Source of the DNA: Nitrospirota bacterium
Lineage (GTDB): Bacteria; Nitrospirota; Nitrospiria; Nitrospirales; Nitrospiraceae
NCBI GenBank assembly: GCA_004296865.1
Contig: SCVQ01000159.1
Location: 1-13,446 of the forward strand
Length of the DNA stretch: 13,446 bases
Direction of reading: 5' to 3'
Part shown: positions 13,260 through 13,446 of the stretch, piece after piece
Position numbering within the stretch: position 1 is the stretch's first letter
Layout: each line of letters begins with the position of its first letter
Notes under the pieces: generated by a model
The model's database searches: none
The model's input: only the letters and a program-made list of their open reading frames with translations
What the model was told of the DNA's origin: nothing
Program-made: the position numbers and the translations under genes

Positions 13260-13446
13260 AGTCCTCCGGCCTGGTCGGCGCGCTGCTCGTCGCCCTGTTC
13301 ATGGGACTGGCCGGATTGTCCGCTTGCGGGACGATCGGGCCGCCGATGCCGCCGGAAGATATCGGACTGGCTGCCAAGCTGCTCGAGGAAAAAGAAAAGG
13401 CCCGCAAAACCGAGCGGAAGCCTGGCGAGGAGAAACCGGCGGATGA
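13256..13446 (+). CDS. Small lipoprotein, LptM-like, 3'-truncated by window
   Basis: The frame opens with GTG at 13256, overlapping the argH stop, and stays open to the window end (63 full codons). It encodes a textbook lipoprotein signal: MKSSG, a hydrophobic core (6-20) and the lipobox LSAC with lipidated C24. The mature chain begins CGTIGPPMPPED, then a highly charged Lys/Glu-rich stretch (about 39-63). A Cys-Gly-x-x-Gly-Pro beginning followed by prolines is the hallmark of the small LptM (YifL) lipoproteins, which in Escherichia coli help mature the LPS transport protein LptD. In many bacteria such a gene sits close to argH or lysA. The LptM link is inference from this short motif and position; homology cannot be proven from so few residues. 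Confidence 0.7.
   Translation, partial: MKSSGLVGALLVALFMGLAGLSACGTIGPPMPPEDIGLAAKLLEEKEKARKTERKPGEEKPAD

Noticed and set aside
1..13446. CRISPR arrays, insertion sequences, rRNA genes or a riboswitch
   Set aside because: No regularly spaced direct repeats, transposase motifs, rRNA segments or recognisable riboswitch cores were found on reading both strands.

Overview
The window is about 13.4 kb of GC-rich bacterial chromosome. It most likely comes from Nitrospira or a close relative (phylum Nitrospirota). The main evidence is a secreted chlorite dismutase whose catalytic residues line up, at a constant offset, with those I recall for the Nitrospira defluvii enzyme. The housekeeping genes and the base composition are consistent with this. 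The assignment is inference; no database search was possible.

Layout, left to right. (1) 1-1305: end of the shikimate pathway pair aroE (5'-truncated) and aroK, overlapping by 4 bases. (2) 1405-1480: a complete tRNA-Arg(TCG) with its own promoter. (3) 1600-2842: a small exported protein of unknown function, then chlorite dismutase (cld) with a Sec signal peptide and a hairpin after it. (4) 3091-3393: a single-RRM RNA-binding protein with a strong terminator. (5) 3558-4686: an unknown helical protein convergent with a compact phosphoglycerate mutase (gpmA, minus strand). (6) 4849-5589: a toxin-first HigB/HigA-type toxin-antitoxin module with a palindromic operator. (7) 5612-5719: a relic of a second gpmA (14 codons plus a decayed promoter), same orientation as the intact gpmA, so the toxin-antitoxin module lies between a whole and a broken gpmA. 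(8) 5806-8009: a small lipoprotein, a gene-poor stretch, an unknown tryptophan-rich protein, and a convergent zinc-ribbon/DUF2628 membrane protein. (9) 8235-13446: an arginine operon argD-argF-argG-argH ending in a translationally coupled LptM-like lipoprotein that runs off the window.

Working together: argD, argF, argG and argH cover acetylornithine to arginine; the preceding steps must be encoded elsewhere. aroE and aroK turn 3-dehydroshikimate into shikimate 3-phosphate. Cld is probably a periplasmic detoxification enzyme. No perchlorate or chlorate reductase gene lies nearby, so chlorite made by side activity of a nitrite oxidoreductase is the likely substrate source.

Most of the window is ordinary metabolism. 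The items that stand out are the gpmA relic beside the toxin-antitoxin module, the operator palindrome, a long imperfect hairpin of GATGAAC-like units between argG and argH, the TTG-started N-terminal extension of ArgF, and the uncharacterised exported protein upstream of cld. I found no convincing wholly new multi-gene system.
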